A DNA stretch of 64,000 nucleotides from Bugulina stolonifera (taxonomy: Eukaryota; Bryozoa; Gymnolaemata; Cheilostomatida; Bugulidae): positions 11,411,700 through 11,475,699 of the forward strand of contig OW285191.1 in assembly GCA_935421135.1 (NCBI GenBank), read 5' to 3'. Below, one piece after another: positions 31,664 to 43,469 of the stretch. The position numbers and the translations under genes are program-made. A model generated the notes under the pieces. The model searched no databases. It was not told where the DNA came from and worked only from the letters and a program-made list of their open reading frames with translations. Each line of letters begins with the position of its first letter. The first letter of the stretch is position 1.

Positions 31664-34600
31664 CTACAAATATTATAGAAGCGAATTCACAATCTACAAA
31701 TTGTCACAGTTTTTTTTAATGGCGATAGTTGTATTGCAAATTAATTTATGTATTTGTGAGCAGCCAAGACCAGACATTAATTTTGCTCCCCAATCGGAAG
31801 CAAACTACTTTTACAAATGTGAAATTGTGTCTTTTATTAATAAAAACACAAGAACACATAAAAAGTACGATCTCACTACTTACTTCTATTTCCTGAGCAT
31901 AGATTTAGCCAACATTATTTCAAAACATTTTGGATGAGTACCAGCAAAATAAATATAGTGTAAATCATGATATAACATAGTGTTCAGGGAAGCAGCAAGT
32001 AATTGCAATATACTTGGTTTGAACCAATTTCCAAGTTTGTTTAGGTTCCATGAGTGTGGTTTGTTGTATATTGTATGCACGGGTTCACATATGGTCAAGG
32101 TTGGTCAATATCTGAACACAATAACGCGTACTAGTTGTTGATAAAAATAAATATGTTCACATTGGTTGTTACGAAGTTGTGTTCTCCCAATGCAGCAATG
32201 TTATATTGAATCAGGTCGTATTTTTCTCGAGGTCAAGGGCAAAGACGTGCGAAGCAGGAGGCATTGACAGTTTCATGCTAGTGGTCAATTTTGATATAAA
32301 CCCTATTTTGAACTAAAAAGCACGAAAGAAGCGCCATAACAACAAAAATAGAGAGTATTACACTTGTGGAAGTCGTTCAACAACTTGCTGCCTGGTAGAA
32401 ATGATTTTCATACATTCAGCTTGGTACATTGATTCACTTGAGTTAACAAGATTAGATTGATTCACTTTCAATTGCATTCTGGTTCCCACTGAACTGAGAG
32501 CTGCAATGTCTATTAATTAATCTAGTTGTGTTTATCTTATGAAACAGAACATGAATCTTCGAAATAGAATAATTATTAATCCAAATTTGTTAAATGAAAT
32601 TTTACGAATACCAGGTTGCATATGCTATGTCAATGGTGAGCTTCCATGTATTTTAGCGAACCGTCTCATTAATGATTAAATAACCCCATTTCCCTGGTAA
32701 CAGATAAACGGGTGCAAGTTCCATGGGTCTTTAACTTAGCTTAGCTTGGTGGTCACTTCTGTTGTCAGATATTGATCCATTTCTACACATTAGCAGCAGA
32801 AAAGAGAATATAATTTATTTCCAATGCAAGATATAACAAGAAACACACATCTGCATTTTTCAGGTGCTTATCGGGGGAAATGAAGAAGGCTCAAGAACAC
32901 CGATATGCATGTAAATAATGTAGTATTCACAAGGCTGAGTTCATGATTGAAGCATGCATCATACTTCACAAATATGGCTTGCAAGGTAAAGGACATACTA
33001 ACAACATTTTCATTGATGAAGATTTGGATGTCAAGGTGGAAGTCGACACCACAATAGCAGGACAGACTAATCATGCTGCCATTGTATGGAGGCTAATCAA
33101 CAGACAATAATCTAATGCTGTAATGTCATGGAGCTCAATGCTATTTGCTTTACTGATTCTCCAGTTTTTTATTAAAATACACAGTAAAAAGTAAAAGTTC
33201 TCTGGCGCCGTATATGGTACAGTTCAGGTGGGCATCTTTTCCCTATGACTTAGAGCCCGGAGTACTGCCTCTGCCCCAACCTCAAACCCCAACTGAAATA
33301 CAAATAGATCTGCAATGTTGACTGCGAGAAATTGCAAGCGATTATCATAGTGTAGCATATGAAATTCAAACTGGGTGTGCATTCAAAGGTCAATTGTGTG
33401 TGCAATCTAGACGATTTTAAGGAACCAAGCCTAAGTCTACTTATCATACCAAGACAGCGAGATTAAGTAGTCAGCAAAACAATCATAGGAAAGATAGGGG
33501 AAATATACAATGTAGTTGCAAAACAGAATAACTGTAACAAGAGAGAACTTGTGTATACCTTACAGAGAGAATATGAATGAATGGTATGGGTTTGGAATAC
33601 TATGCACTGTGTGAAACTTTACTGCTGCAGCAATATGCACTTTTTTCATGCACATGATTCATGCCATCATAGACTTAGCTGGAATACGCTGCTGTCAGAC
33701 TTCGAGATGTTAACCTCAGAAATTCGAGAAGTGAAGCAATTTTTAAAGTCACATGCAGTAAGTAAGTTCAGTAAGTTTGTGATTGAAAACATTGGCACCA
33801 AATTTGACTTTCAAGTTTAAATACTCAATAAAATTTTCTCAGGCTAAAATATGAAAATATCAATTAAAATAAACAACTTAATGACACCCTAGCAGTCCAA
33901 CTCGATTGAAAAAAAGTGGGGGAAGTAAACCAAAGCAGCTTACGCTGACTGATTGTGTAAATTGACCACATTCTACTCAGGGAATTTAATCTTTCAACTT
34001 ATTCTCATTTTGCAATCTCTAAATTATGCTACTATTTTTAGTAGATTATTTCCATTACTTTGTTTTACAAAATAATAATAATTGTTATTGGCTTGATCCG
34101 ATGTCGCAGTATTTATTGGTATCATACAAACCGAAAATAGGATTAAGTGTTGGATGGTTTACGAAGTTTCAACATTTCAGGTGTTATCGAGCAAACAGGA
34201 AATGGAAAATTCGGATATGTCGCAAAAAGGCTCTAAACATGTTTAATTTGAGCAGTATGCTGTTTTTGGAAAATATTAATTTTTTGTCTGTTGTTAAAAA
34301 AATCGCCACCAGCGTTGTGACGGAGCGCGACCACTAATTAGTATTAATGAATCATTTTATTTATTTATTTTGTCTTCATGTGTTCCATTTCTGAAGGTGC
34401 TTATTATGTTTTATATATATATATATATATATGTATATAATTATATATAGCACTACTTCCTGGGTGTTGGTATATGATGTAAATAATTTGTAGAATATGC
34501 TGGAAGTCGTGTATCAAAGTAATAACAATCTTTAGTAGCACACTTGGTGAATTGATTAGCCATTTGCAAAGATAGCCTTATTGAGAATTATTACAGATCT

Positions 34601-34706
34601 ACAATGTAGTGTGTAATTGTATAATTGACACGCTTAAGTTTTTGGTTTGAGATTTGGTAATCATTGCATTTGTGTAAATATAAAATCTTATAAAAGTGTA
34701 CATGTA
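31664..34706. other. Gene-free stretch 5' of lectin E
   Basis: AT-rich. I searched the minus strand for a phase-0 signal exon for lectin E and found none I would defend. A plus-strand frame at 31701-31937 begins with a signal-like stretch but has no downstream exon. A TA dinucleotide run lies at about 34413-34432. Confidence 0.4.
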
Positions 34707-36100
34707 TATGCAATTCATTCACATTAGTCTGAACTGGTAATAAAAGGGTACAACGTGGGTATGGTCCATGTACCCATTTTGTAGCCCCTCCCCCATTAGT
34801 AGCCCCCCCCCCTCCACTGGTAAGAATACTTCTTTGTACTTGCCTGAAAGTGAGCGACCAAGGTGAAGAATAGAATCTGAGTCCAGAGAATATGTTTCCT
34901 TACCCAAGTCATGCTGAAAGCAAACTGTATTATGGATGTAGGCCTACATGTATTCTCGCTGACTAATATTTGCTATCCTGCACATGGGGAATTGCAACAC
35001 AATATTGATTGTGATACTCTTTCATAAATATAAGGCAGTAAGCAGGTGATATGCTAATAATGTAGGCTCTATAATAGACCTTAGTTATACAAGCAGCTAT
35101 TTGCGGTATATAATTTCAGTTAACTTAGTGTGTATAATTGCATAGATTATGAGTGCAATGACATTTAATTTAAATAGACAATTAAATGCATATGAAAGAA
35201 AATTTGAAAATGTTCATTTAAGATTGAAAGAGTTAATGATATAAAAGCAGTATGTATCTGAGTGAACACTGCTAAGAGGTGCGATCAGTGCACTCATTGG
35301 TTTTTGTTACAAAATTTTCTTTGGGCTGATGGCTATGGAATAAATTTTACATTGATTCAGTCGTTAAGCATCGGAAAGTATACCCACATAAAGTCAACAC
35401 GCTCATCATGCAAAAAATGAGCATATTTAATACAAATATGCTTTATGCTCTGGGATGTACAATGTGCATGTACATGCATTACCAAAAAAGTATTAAAACC
35501 ATGAATATATACTTGTTTGGTTCAGTTATAATTTGGTTACATGATTGTACAGTGAGTAAAAAATATTCATTATGAATATTTCGATAGGGTATCACATAGA
35601 CATTTTCAAAGCCAGTGTGCACTAAATTTGCAGCTGACATTTATAAATATCTCAGTCCAGTGACATCTATGCAATTGGCTGTTTCAATCTTTTAGTGGTT
35701 TCATAGATGGGCATGAATGATCCACTCTTTTGGCAACTTTGCAAAAGTTTCTAATTTTTCATGGTGGCAGGACGGTGTAGTAGTAAACCTGTTGATTTGT
35801 AGACCTTGGGGTCAGAGGTTTCAGTCCCACACGTTCATGGCATGGTAGGTGAGTTCTTCCATTCAAAACTCAGTTCCTCTTAAATAACTGTTAAATAGGT
35901 TGGATAAATTAATGACAGCAACAAGGAATACATAATCTCTTGGAAAAGAGTTTGCCAACCACTAAGCAGTACTAGATATGTTTTTTGCTATTACAATGAT
36001 CGGCTATCTCCACGTAGCTATTCAGCTATAATCTGTCTATGTGTTTACTCAATAGTAGTATTTAATACTGCAAGCTACCATATAAGGCAAACATATGATC
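34707..36100. repeat. Duplicated segment, paralogous to 60926-62880 and partly to 43213-43420
   Basis: 34735-34960 matches 43213-43420. From about 34950 the sequence matches 60923 onward, and after interruption by a TTAA-target element in the other copy it matches 62240-62880. No coding sequence is recognised in it. Confidence 0.75.
35757..35960 (+). mobile_element. Candidate tRNA-derived SINE
   Basis: The start resembles a tRNA head: a GGCAGGACGGTGTAGTAG box-A-like stretch, then GGTTTCAGTCCCAC resembling box B (GGTTCRANTCC) about 50 bases on. The segment is missing from the paralogous copy near 62785-62830, as expected for an insertion. The tail and target duplication are not clear. Confidence 0.45.
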
Positions 36101-37397
36101 ATGTACCCCCTAAACTAGCAGTAACCACATGTTGGTCACTTGGTGTCAAATATTACTTGAACTTTTTGAATTTTCTTATATAAACCATTCACCACTCAAA
36201 GCTCAGGAAAAAAGTTACCTGCTAAGGTCATGTGATCTATGACTAGAAGCCTTAACAGCGTGTCACATAATATTTAGAGCACCCAGCTATAGGCTAAATT
36301 CTCTTGTTCATGTACATGTATGTGTATTAGTATGTGTTATGGTTGCACTCAGAATTTTTACTAGGATAATTAGTATATATTTTTACGAAGTACTTACGCC
36401 TATCTTGAGCTTAGCTTTATGAAATTAGCTTGGAATCTTGTCATTAACTAATTTCCGTAATGAAACATACTTTGATGCAGCAATTCCTGACTTTTGCTTT
36501 AATACAATAGTTACATGTACTTGGATGCATGACTGTACTATTAACTATGTCACAATCAACGAATGATCGCAATATGACACATTTCCGCTGACATGAGTAG
36601 ACAATATTGGCTTGAGCTTGCTATTATTTTTAACCACAAGGGATATGCCACAATTTCCTTTTTCAGACTTGTTTATGAAGGATAAAATATTAATTGTGCT
36701 ATTACTTCCTGAAGTTTTATTTTCTACCATGTGTGTGCTATGGCATTTTGCTGTGATTATTCCGGTAGGAGCTTTACTATTTAGGAGTTGTTTCTCTGAA
36801 ATAGTAGGAGGCAAGAGTAGACAACTACATTTTCCTGAATACTAGGTTTATATAAATATGATCAATCAAATACAACCCTTCATGAGCATACAAGCAGAAG
36901 ATGAGCACCAATGAGAGCTAACCAATAATATTATAACCATAATTAAACTAAACCAATAAAAATTTAAAGGGGTTATAAAGACGCACTCGGCTATTTAGTT
37001 GCACACTATATTTAGTGCCTAGATATTTGTTATTCTAGTACTGTAGTCATCATATTGTTTGTGCCTTCCAGGCATATTTACAGTGTAGAACAACTAGACC
37101 ACAACACAATGTATAGGCATATAGAAGAACGCACGTATATGGTGTGGTCAGATGAAATACTACCAATAAAGGCAGCTAGTTATTGCCAGCAAAAGGAAAG
37201 CCCAGAAAAAGTCAAAAACTTGCACAAGTTATCTTACAGCTATATTAGTAAATACTGTGAAATCATTTGCTTACTACTGTACTCTTTCTATGCAAACAGC
37301 TTGAATTCAACAATTTTCTCTATAAGACATAAAGCACGCAGTTGCGTCTTCATAACAAAGTTGAGTTTGAAGCAGCATTGAATAGTGCTAAAGCTTA
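36101..37397. other. Gene-free stretch
   Basis: AT-rich. Frames at 36545-36845 (both strands) and 37055-37381 show no recognisable domain or splice support. Nothing called. Confidence 0.4.
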
Positions 37398-37944
37398 GGC
37401 CACACTGACGCGAATTTTTTTGCGAATAGCGAATTTTAGCCAAAGGCGAATTCGCAAATTATAATCGAGCGTGCCACACTGCAAAAGCTATAAGTGAATT
37501 CGCATTGATTTCACCCAATGAGGGGTCAAAGATTAGTATCCTCGGTCACGTTTCTCATTCACTGCAGAACTAGAACTCCGAAAAATGTAAAATGAAATTA
37601 TAATTAAAATAGAATAAAATAAAATAATTATTTTATTCTTACTTTCATTCGTTTTACACAATTCTTGCAAACGGAAGTTGTCATTTTATTCATCAGTTGA
37701 AATAAATATTTTAGTATAATAATTTAAACTCATGATTGATTGAAAATCCGTGGCTCTGAACACGTGACAGTAACGTGACAAGTAAAAACTGGCCAATCAC
37801 AAATTAGCGAGTTGCGAATTAGCTGATTGAAATCAGCGAGTGCGAAATCGCTAATTTTGCGCGAATTCGCAAAAAATTTGCGTTTTGCGAATTCGCCTTT
37901 GTCCAAAATTCGCTATTCGCACAAAAAATCGCGTCAGTGTGGCC
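37398..37944. mobile_element. Inverted-repeat element with GGCCACACTGACGCGA ends
   Basis: The left terminus GGCCACACTGACGCGA and the right terminus (reverse complement GGCCACACTGACGCGA) match. Similarity continues for about 55 bp of each end, including GCGAATAGCGAATTTT. The subterminal parts are rich in the palindrome GCGAATTCGC. The interior is AT-rich with no transposase. The target duplication is not resolved. Confidence 0.8.
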
Positions 37945-39400
37945 CTAGCATTATAAGTCAAGCATGGGCAAGAGGACACAACTTCGCTTATAGTAGCACA
38001 AATTCAACAAACCCAAATAAGAGGTGCTGCATTGAATATAGACATAAACCACATGTCATAACCCCTTTAAATGACACTGTCTTTCATCACAAAGTAGGGC
38101 TAAGCAATGGAATCTATTGAATAGGAGGTAATCAGAATGACATTCAGCCATCTACATGTACACTGTACATTTACATTGTACGCGAATTTACGGATTTACG
38201 AATTTACGGAATTTACTGAGTTGATAAGCTGTGGTTGATAGAACAAAGCAGTAACAATATGATCAAAAGATAAAGCTGCATCATATATCTGCTAACTCAT
38301 GCATCAAAACATAATTACATGCATCTTAAACTTGCTTGTAATCATGGAAACTTTATTGGTCTCATATACATACATGTACATTATAGTATAACTGTTCAGT
38401 ACAGTACAATATACATGTATTATGTAGGGGGTTTTATGGACAAGACACACACAGAAGATGTACAAGTGATTACCAGGAGCTGATAGCACACTCCATAGGT
38501 AAAAGCAACTGTTAGTGTAACTTCACTAACAGCTTCATATGGTTCACCTCATGGAGCGTTTAGTATGAAGACAATAAATTCGAATGCATAAATCTTGGGT
38601 CATCCATTAAAGTCTGTTCAGGTACATACATGCCTTATCATGACTTTGTAGCACTTTGCTAATGCCCAATCACATGAGATTATTTGGAAATAACAGAGTG
38701 AAGGGTAAAATATAACAATTTTCAAATGTTTAATATAAGGGACATCAATAATCTGAACCTGCATTAGAGGTGAAATATACAATGTACGTAAATGTAAATG
38801 ATAAAATACAATGTAAGGTGTTGGGGTGGCATAGTTAGTAGCATACATGTTCATTAATTTAGATGTGTTAGCAGATGATATTAAAAAGTTCAGCCTTGTG
38901 TATCTTTGTCTGTATTGCATGTATATCCATATATTACAATACACAAGTCCTTCCAGATATTCAATCTATGTACGCCATCTATTTCAGATGATCTATCGAG
39001 AAACAGCATACTTTATGTATAATATCAACAGACAAGACAAACTTGATACAAACAGAAAGTGGGGATTACAACCTCTCAACAAGAAGTTTATCTAGCGTCT
39101 GGCAAAGCAAGCCTCTTGCTCTAAATTGCTGTGACTGTTTGGAGTAGATGGATAATAACAGAAGGTGTTACGTGTAATGTCTCCACTAAGTGCACATGTT
39201 AAGGACTCACTTCTGTCCTATTTAAAGAAGAGCAGCCGGATTCCAGTGGGGCATGTGCTAATACACTGACAGGCTTCAGTTTAACTAGAGTATGGTGAGA
39301 AAGAGTATAAAATAGTAATGATTCTTCTCTACAGAAGTATATTGGGCATTTAAAAAAATAATGATTTGAATAATGACTTTTTTTCACTTATCCTTATTAA
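37945..39400. other. Gene-free stretch with repeat fragments
   Basis: No supported gene. A short open stretch at 38988-39095 follows an acceptor-like CTATTTCAG and ends in TAG, but has no partner exon. Sequence near 39285-39385 recurs in two pieces around 62890-62960 and 63240-63275. Confidence 0.4.
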
Positions 39401-40340
39401 AGGTTCTTTCGGCTACATCGCATTATATTTCTTTAATTGATTATACGATGGATTATACGAGACCATTTGGCAATGGATCGCATAGTCATAAAAAATGCGA
39501 TGCCGTTGGATAACACATCGAATAAATTGTTAAAGGAATAATATTTTATTATTTTGTTGTTAAAAATATTGTTTTATCCAATATGATGATTCTTCACTCA
39601 GTCTCATGTGCTGTTTATGCTACCTGTCAATTGTCAATAGTAACTTATTACTGTTGTACATACCTGGTCTGTAAATACAGACCACTAACCGGTTTTCTTT
39701 ATTTAAAGAGTTTACTAACTGCCGGTGTTCTCAAAGCTATGAAGTATCATGGTGCTCTTCAGCCTATTTTATTATCATTATGATCGGTCAATAGAATTAC
39801 AGAAGTTCATGTGGTCACCGCACAATACTGTGCAGGTAACTTCGCTTGCTTGAAAATTCATCAGCTCTATTTGACTGCGTATACAAATGTGCACTATTTA
39901 CATGTGGTCTGAATTCTAACAATTTGCAGGTCAAAGATTAATTTTAATACCAAGTAAACTTGCTGCTCGCATTCCTATTATATTCAAATTGAAGTTTAAA
40001 ATACTGAGTTAATGGATTGTGTAAGATTACTATGATACTAGTCTTGGAAGGTTTATTTTCTAACTGATTGTGATTTAAAGTAATCTGACTGACTTTACGA
40101 TGAGCTCATTGGAAAATTCCCAGTCTTGCCCATAGGTGTTCAACAATAATGCGTGAAAAAATAGCAACAGCCATCGCATTAATGCTTGACTGTTATTTAA
40201 ATTTGTGCAATGAATGTGCGATAAATATTCAATAATGCGATATTATTTTTATTTTTTTCTGCTGTTTATTCCATCGCCTTTTGTGAAACTTATTCCATCG
40301 CATTATGTGCTCCTCTATTGCATTGTAGCCGAAAATCCCC
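39401..40340. mobile_element. TTAA-target inverted-repeat element, copy 2
   Basis: The left end follows TTAA (39397-39400) and reads AGGTTCTTTCGGCTACATCG. The right end, TGTAGCCGAAAATCCCC, is its inverse. The interior is shared with the copy at 61107-62225 (for example the CTGTAAATACAGAC stretch) and has many TCGCATT/AATGCGA words. The right-hand TTAA is not preserved. Confidence 0.75.
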
Positions 40341-42467
40341 GAGGTAACTCCAGTGAAAGTTGAATGCAGTCATAAGCATCTACACTTTAAAGTGCTATAT
40401 ATGACTGTAAATTATATGTTGGAGTTGTTAGACATATTTATAAGGCGTGTCACTGTTATTATAATATATCTTTATTATGGCTGGTCATGTAGTGCCTGTG
40501 ACAATTTTGTGATTGACCAATCAGCAGTTACTAATTATTAGCATAGAACTATCTGTTTGTTAATGTAAGATAAAACAATAAAATACGTAAAAATGTAAAC
40601 TACATAATAATATGTCAAATAAAACACGTAAATGTAAAATGAACCAGTCTAAAAAGCAGCCGGATTTATCCTTTTCCTTGGTGTGTTGGGAATTATCCTA
40701 CACCAGAATTGTGATAGGATAACTCCTCTCCTTCGCGCACAAATTACAACATGAGCAGACAACTTCTAGATTGCAGCTGTAAGCCAGTTATATTGAATTA
40801 TGTGAAATGAGCTGTAGATCATTTAAAGGCACATTGTGGTGATATTGCTATACACTTTTATGTACTCTCTTTGTATATGTAACCTACATGTACATGTACA
40901 TACAAGTCATGTACATGTAGCCTACATACATGTACTTGTATATATGCATATATAAATATACGTACATGTATATGTACATATTGTACATGTATATTGTATA
41001 TGCATTTATATGTATTATGTGTATATAAAATAAACATTATAATTATACAGGTATATATTTATATACCTGTTCTATTAGTATATAGGCCTAATACATGTAC
41101 ATGTATTTTATATTTATCAATTCCACAATAGAATCATTTTAAATAGCAGGGAATTAAATATGACAAGTTTATGCCACCCATAAAGCTATGTCTACATCAT
41201 TGGCTCCATGTGACTTCCGACACTTTATATTAGTGTCATTATGTGCATGTAAAATACTCTAGTAGTCTCTAAGGATAAAGTGAAGGAAGTAAACTTTTTA
41301 TTCTGCTGCATTAATTGAATAGTAGTTCTTATATTGTAATAGACACTGATTTACTTTATTTAATTAAAAATATTATCCAACAGCTTGGCCAGTAAATATA
41401 CTATTAATTCAATAGTCAAATACGTATGTCACTAGACATTTGATGAGAAGTTGGATAGCTTTTTACTCTCTTCTGTTTTCCTTCATATTAGCAAAGTTTC
41501 TATATACCAAGTTTATCCAGTAAACAGTGCGTATACTCATTTGCCGTAGTTCTCTCGCCAAAATGGGCAAACCGTTGCTCTTTAACGAGCGCCCAGCCTG
41601 TGGTCAAACGCTTAGGCTATAGAAATTTAGGTCGGCAATGGTAGTTGACAATCTGCACAAAGAGCGTACTTTTACCATCTTTGGTCTACATGAGACATAA
41701 ATCGTCCAGACCACGTGATCAGTAGGATGGCTCGAACTTTTTGGGCCTTTTTCCTAAATTTATGCTCTTCTAAACGCTTGCATCTTCTATTGATGATATC
41801 GGTATAAACATCATGTATTCTGAAAATAATGGGCTAGCACTACAGGTACTTTTAGCCAATCACAGGGCAATTTTTTCGCCAATCTTGAGAAGACCCCATT
41901 GTTTCATTGGTGATTTTTCATTGCCACTCAACTACTTTGAACTAGGCCGCTTATTAGGTCAGACTTCGCGCGATCCTATTGGTGCATAAAGCCGTGGAAC
42001 AACTTATTCGTTCTATAAGCTTTGATATTAGGTCATGTTGAAATGCATCTTGAATGGAGATTGTTTTAGCCAGCTAATAATACGCAGTTCTACATGTATT
42101 TTAGAAAATATTCATGACTCTGTCTGTGGGTATAATGACAGACATATAATATATGCAAATACATGTCACCAGTTCCAATGATGTAATAAAAGATGGTCGT
42201 CAGAGCACACCTGACGATTAACAAAATGCTACTGCAATTTATACCACCCTGATTATATAGAGATTTGGCAGTGCAATCAATATATTAATTTAATAAAGTA
42301 TAGTTTTATATTTGATACATTAATGTCTCAATCTACATGTAAGTGTTTGATACAAGAAAATATCTTATTTATAAATTTTGCAGCCTCATAAATAAACATA
42401 AGGATAGTAAATCCAGATAATTAGGTCTACATAATACTCGTATATTCCTTGAACTACTCTTCTCCAT
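40341..42467. other. Duplicated gene-free segment, 3' side of lectin F
   Basis: Paralogous to 28169-29867 in the same orientation, with an extra insertion of about 500 bp around 41500-42030 that is absent from the other copy. TACATGTA palindromes cluster at 40880-41105. No gene is seen. Confidence 0.65.
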
Positions 42468-42695
42468 TTATGATTTTTCAGTCTCGCAGGCATAACTTGC
42501 CTCATAGCTGTCACAATTATGATCCCACAGTAAATATAGTTCACTGAACGGGAAAGAGTTCACACAGTCACCACTACGGTTTGGTCTACAAACGTCTGGT
42601 ACTAGACGTTTGTAGACCAGCTGTTGCTCCATTGCTCCAACTGTACTTGCTGCCATCCCATTTGGCTCCTAGCTAAATTTCCTTTGAAGACATAC
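42468..42695 (-). pseudogene. Lectin F: broken last exon of a PAN-C-type lectin
   Basis: Homologous to the last exon of lectin E (30106-29868), including acceptor CAG, WLGAK-type start, RSGDCVNSF, DHNC and YACE. Defects: the conserved Trp before LGA is TAG (42675-42673), and the middle is replaced by an exact hairpin (42583-42618) that removes the TRW...NEP region and leaves the exon 11 bp shorter, shifting the frame. No first lectin half or PAN exon follows upstream; the duplication ends at about 42830 next to a reverse transcriptase fragment. It is an exon-only duplicate, not a gene. Confidence 0.88.
42583..42618. repeat. Exact hairpin, 15-bp arms, 6-base loop, inside lectin F
   Basis: 42583-42597 and 42604-42618 are perfect inverse complements (GGTCTACAAACGTCT) around GGTACT. 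One arm is the homologue of lectin E sequence; the other has no counterpart there. Confidence 0.97.
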
Positions 42696-42870
42696 CTGCA
42701 AAACGTGTCATGTTTCGAGTAGAAATAGGTCACTCAGTAGGGCAGCCAGAGTAGCAGATACAAGTTATACATCATACATTGGTGTTGTTTAGTACTATGA
42801 ACAGCAGGGCATAGAATTGTAATCTATTAATAACAACAATCATAAAAATAATAATAATAAAAATAATTGT

Positions 42871-43207
42871 CGGCCAATCACCTGTTTGCCTATTGTTTGG
42901 AAAGTAATGACCTCAATCTTGTCTGATGAAATATACAGACATCTGGAGCACAGTAACCTGATTGGAGAAGAACAAAAAGGGTGCAGGAGAGGCTATAGAG
43001 GAACTAAAGATCACCTGATGCTTGATAAAGTGATATTAAATGACTGCAAAAGGAGGAAAATGAACCTCGCAACGGGGTGGATAGACTACCAAAAAGGGTA
43101 TGGCTTGATACCACATTCATGGATCATGGAAACAATGAAGATGGTAGGGGTAGCTGAGAGAACGAGGACTCTGTTGAAATCTAGCATGAGTAAATGGAGG
43201 ACAACCA
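42871..43207 (+). mobile_element. Non-LTR retrotransposon reverse transcriptase fragment
   Basis: The frame reads RPITCLPIVWKVMTS, then EEQKGCRRGYRGTKDHL, and GWIDYQKGYGLIPHSWI, matching the order of the fingers and motif A region of non-LTR reverse transcriptases (RPI..LP..YK; QKG..RG..G..DHL; AWIDY.KAFD..PHSWI). The motif A Asp is replaced (KGYG for KAFD) and no downstream catalytic YxDD box is seen, so it is a dead fragment of about 110 codons. Exact clade not determined. Confidence 0.8.
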
Positions 43208-43419
43208 GAGATAGAAGGGTACAAGGTGGGCATGGTACATCTACCCTGGTGTACCCATTATGTACCCCCTACCCTCACATCTACCACAAGTAAGAATACT
43301 TCTTTGCACTTACCTGAAAGTGAGCAAACAAGGTAAAGGATAGAATCTGAGTCCAGAGAATATGTTTTCTTACCCAAGTCATGCTGAAAGCAAACTGTAT
43401 TATGGATGTAGGCCTACAT

Positions 43420-43469
43420 GTTATACTACTGATTGTAGGTGTGCGTTATACTACTGATTGCAGGTGTGC
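43420..43469. repeat. 25-bp tandem duplication spanning a splice acceptor
   Basis: The sequence GTTATACTACTGATTG(T/C)AGGTGTGC is present twice head to tail, giving acceptors at 43438 and 43463. Only the second keeps the esterase frame; the first would shift it and meet an early stop. Confidence 0.9.

Noticed and set aside
31701..31937. Plus-strand frame starting with a signal-peptide-like stretch
   Set aside because: There is no downstream exon, recognisable domain or stable exon boundary; hydrophobic codons are common in T-rich DNA.
37827..38120. Plus-strand frame of 97 codons
   Set aside because: Its first part is a translation of the terminal inverted repeat of the 37398-37944 element.
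38988..39095. Possible terminal exon after CTATTTCAG ending in TAG
   Set aside because: No upstream exon in matching phase and no recognisable family.
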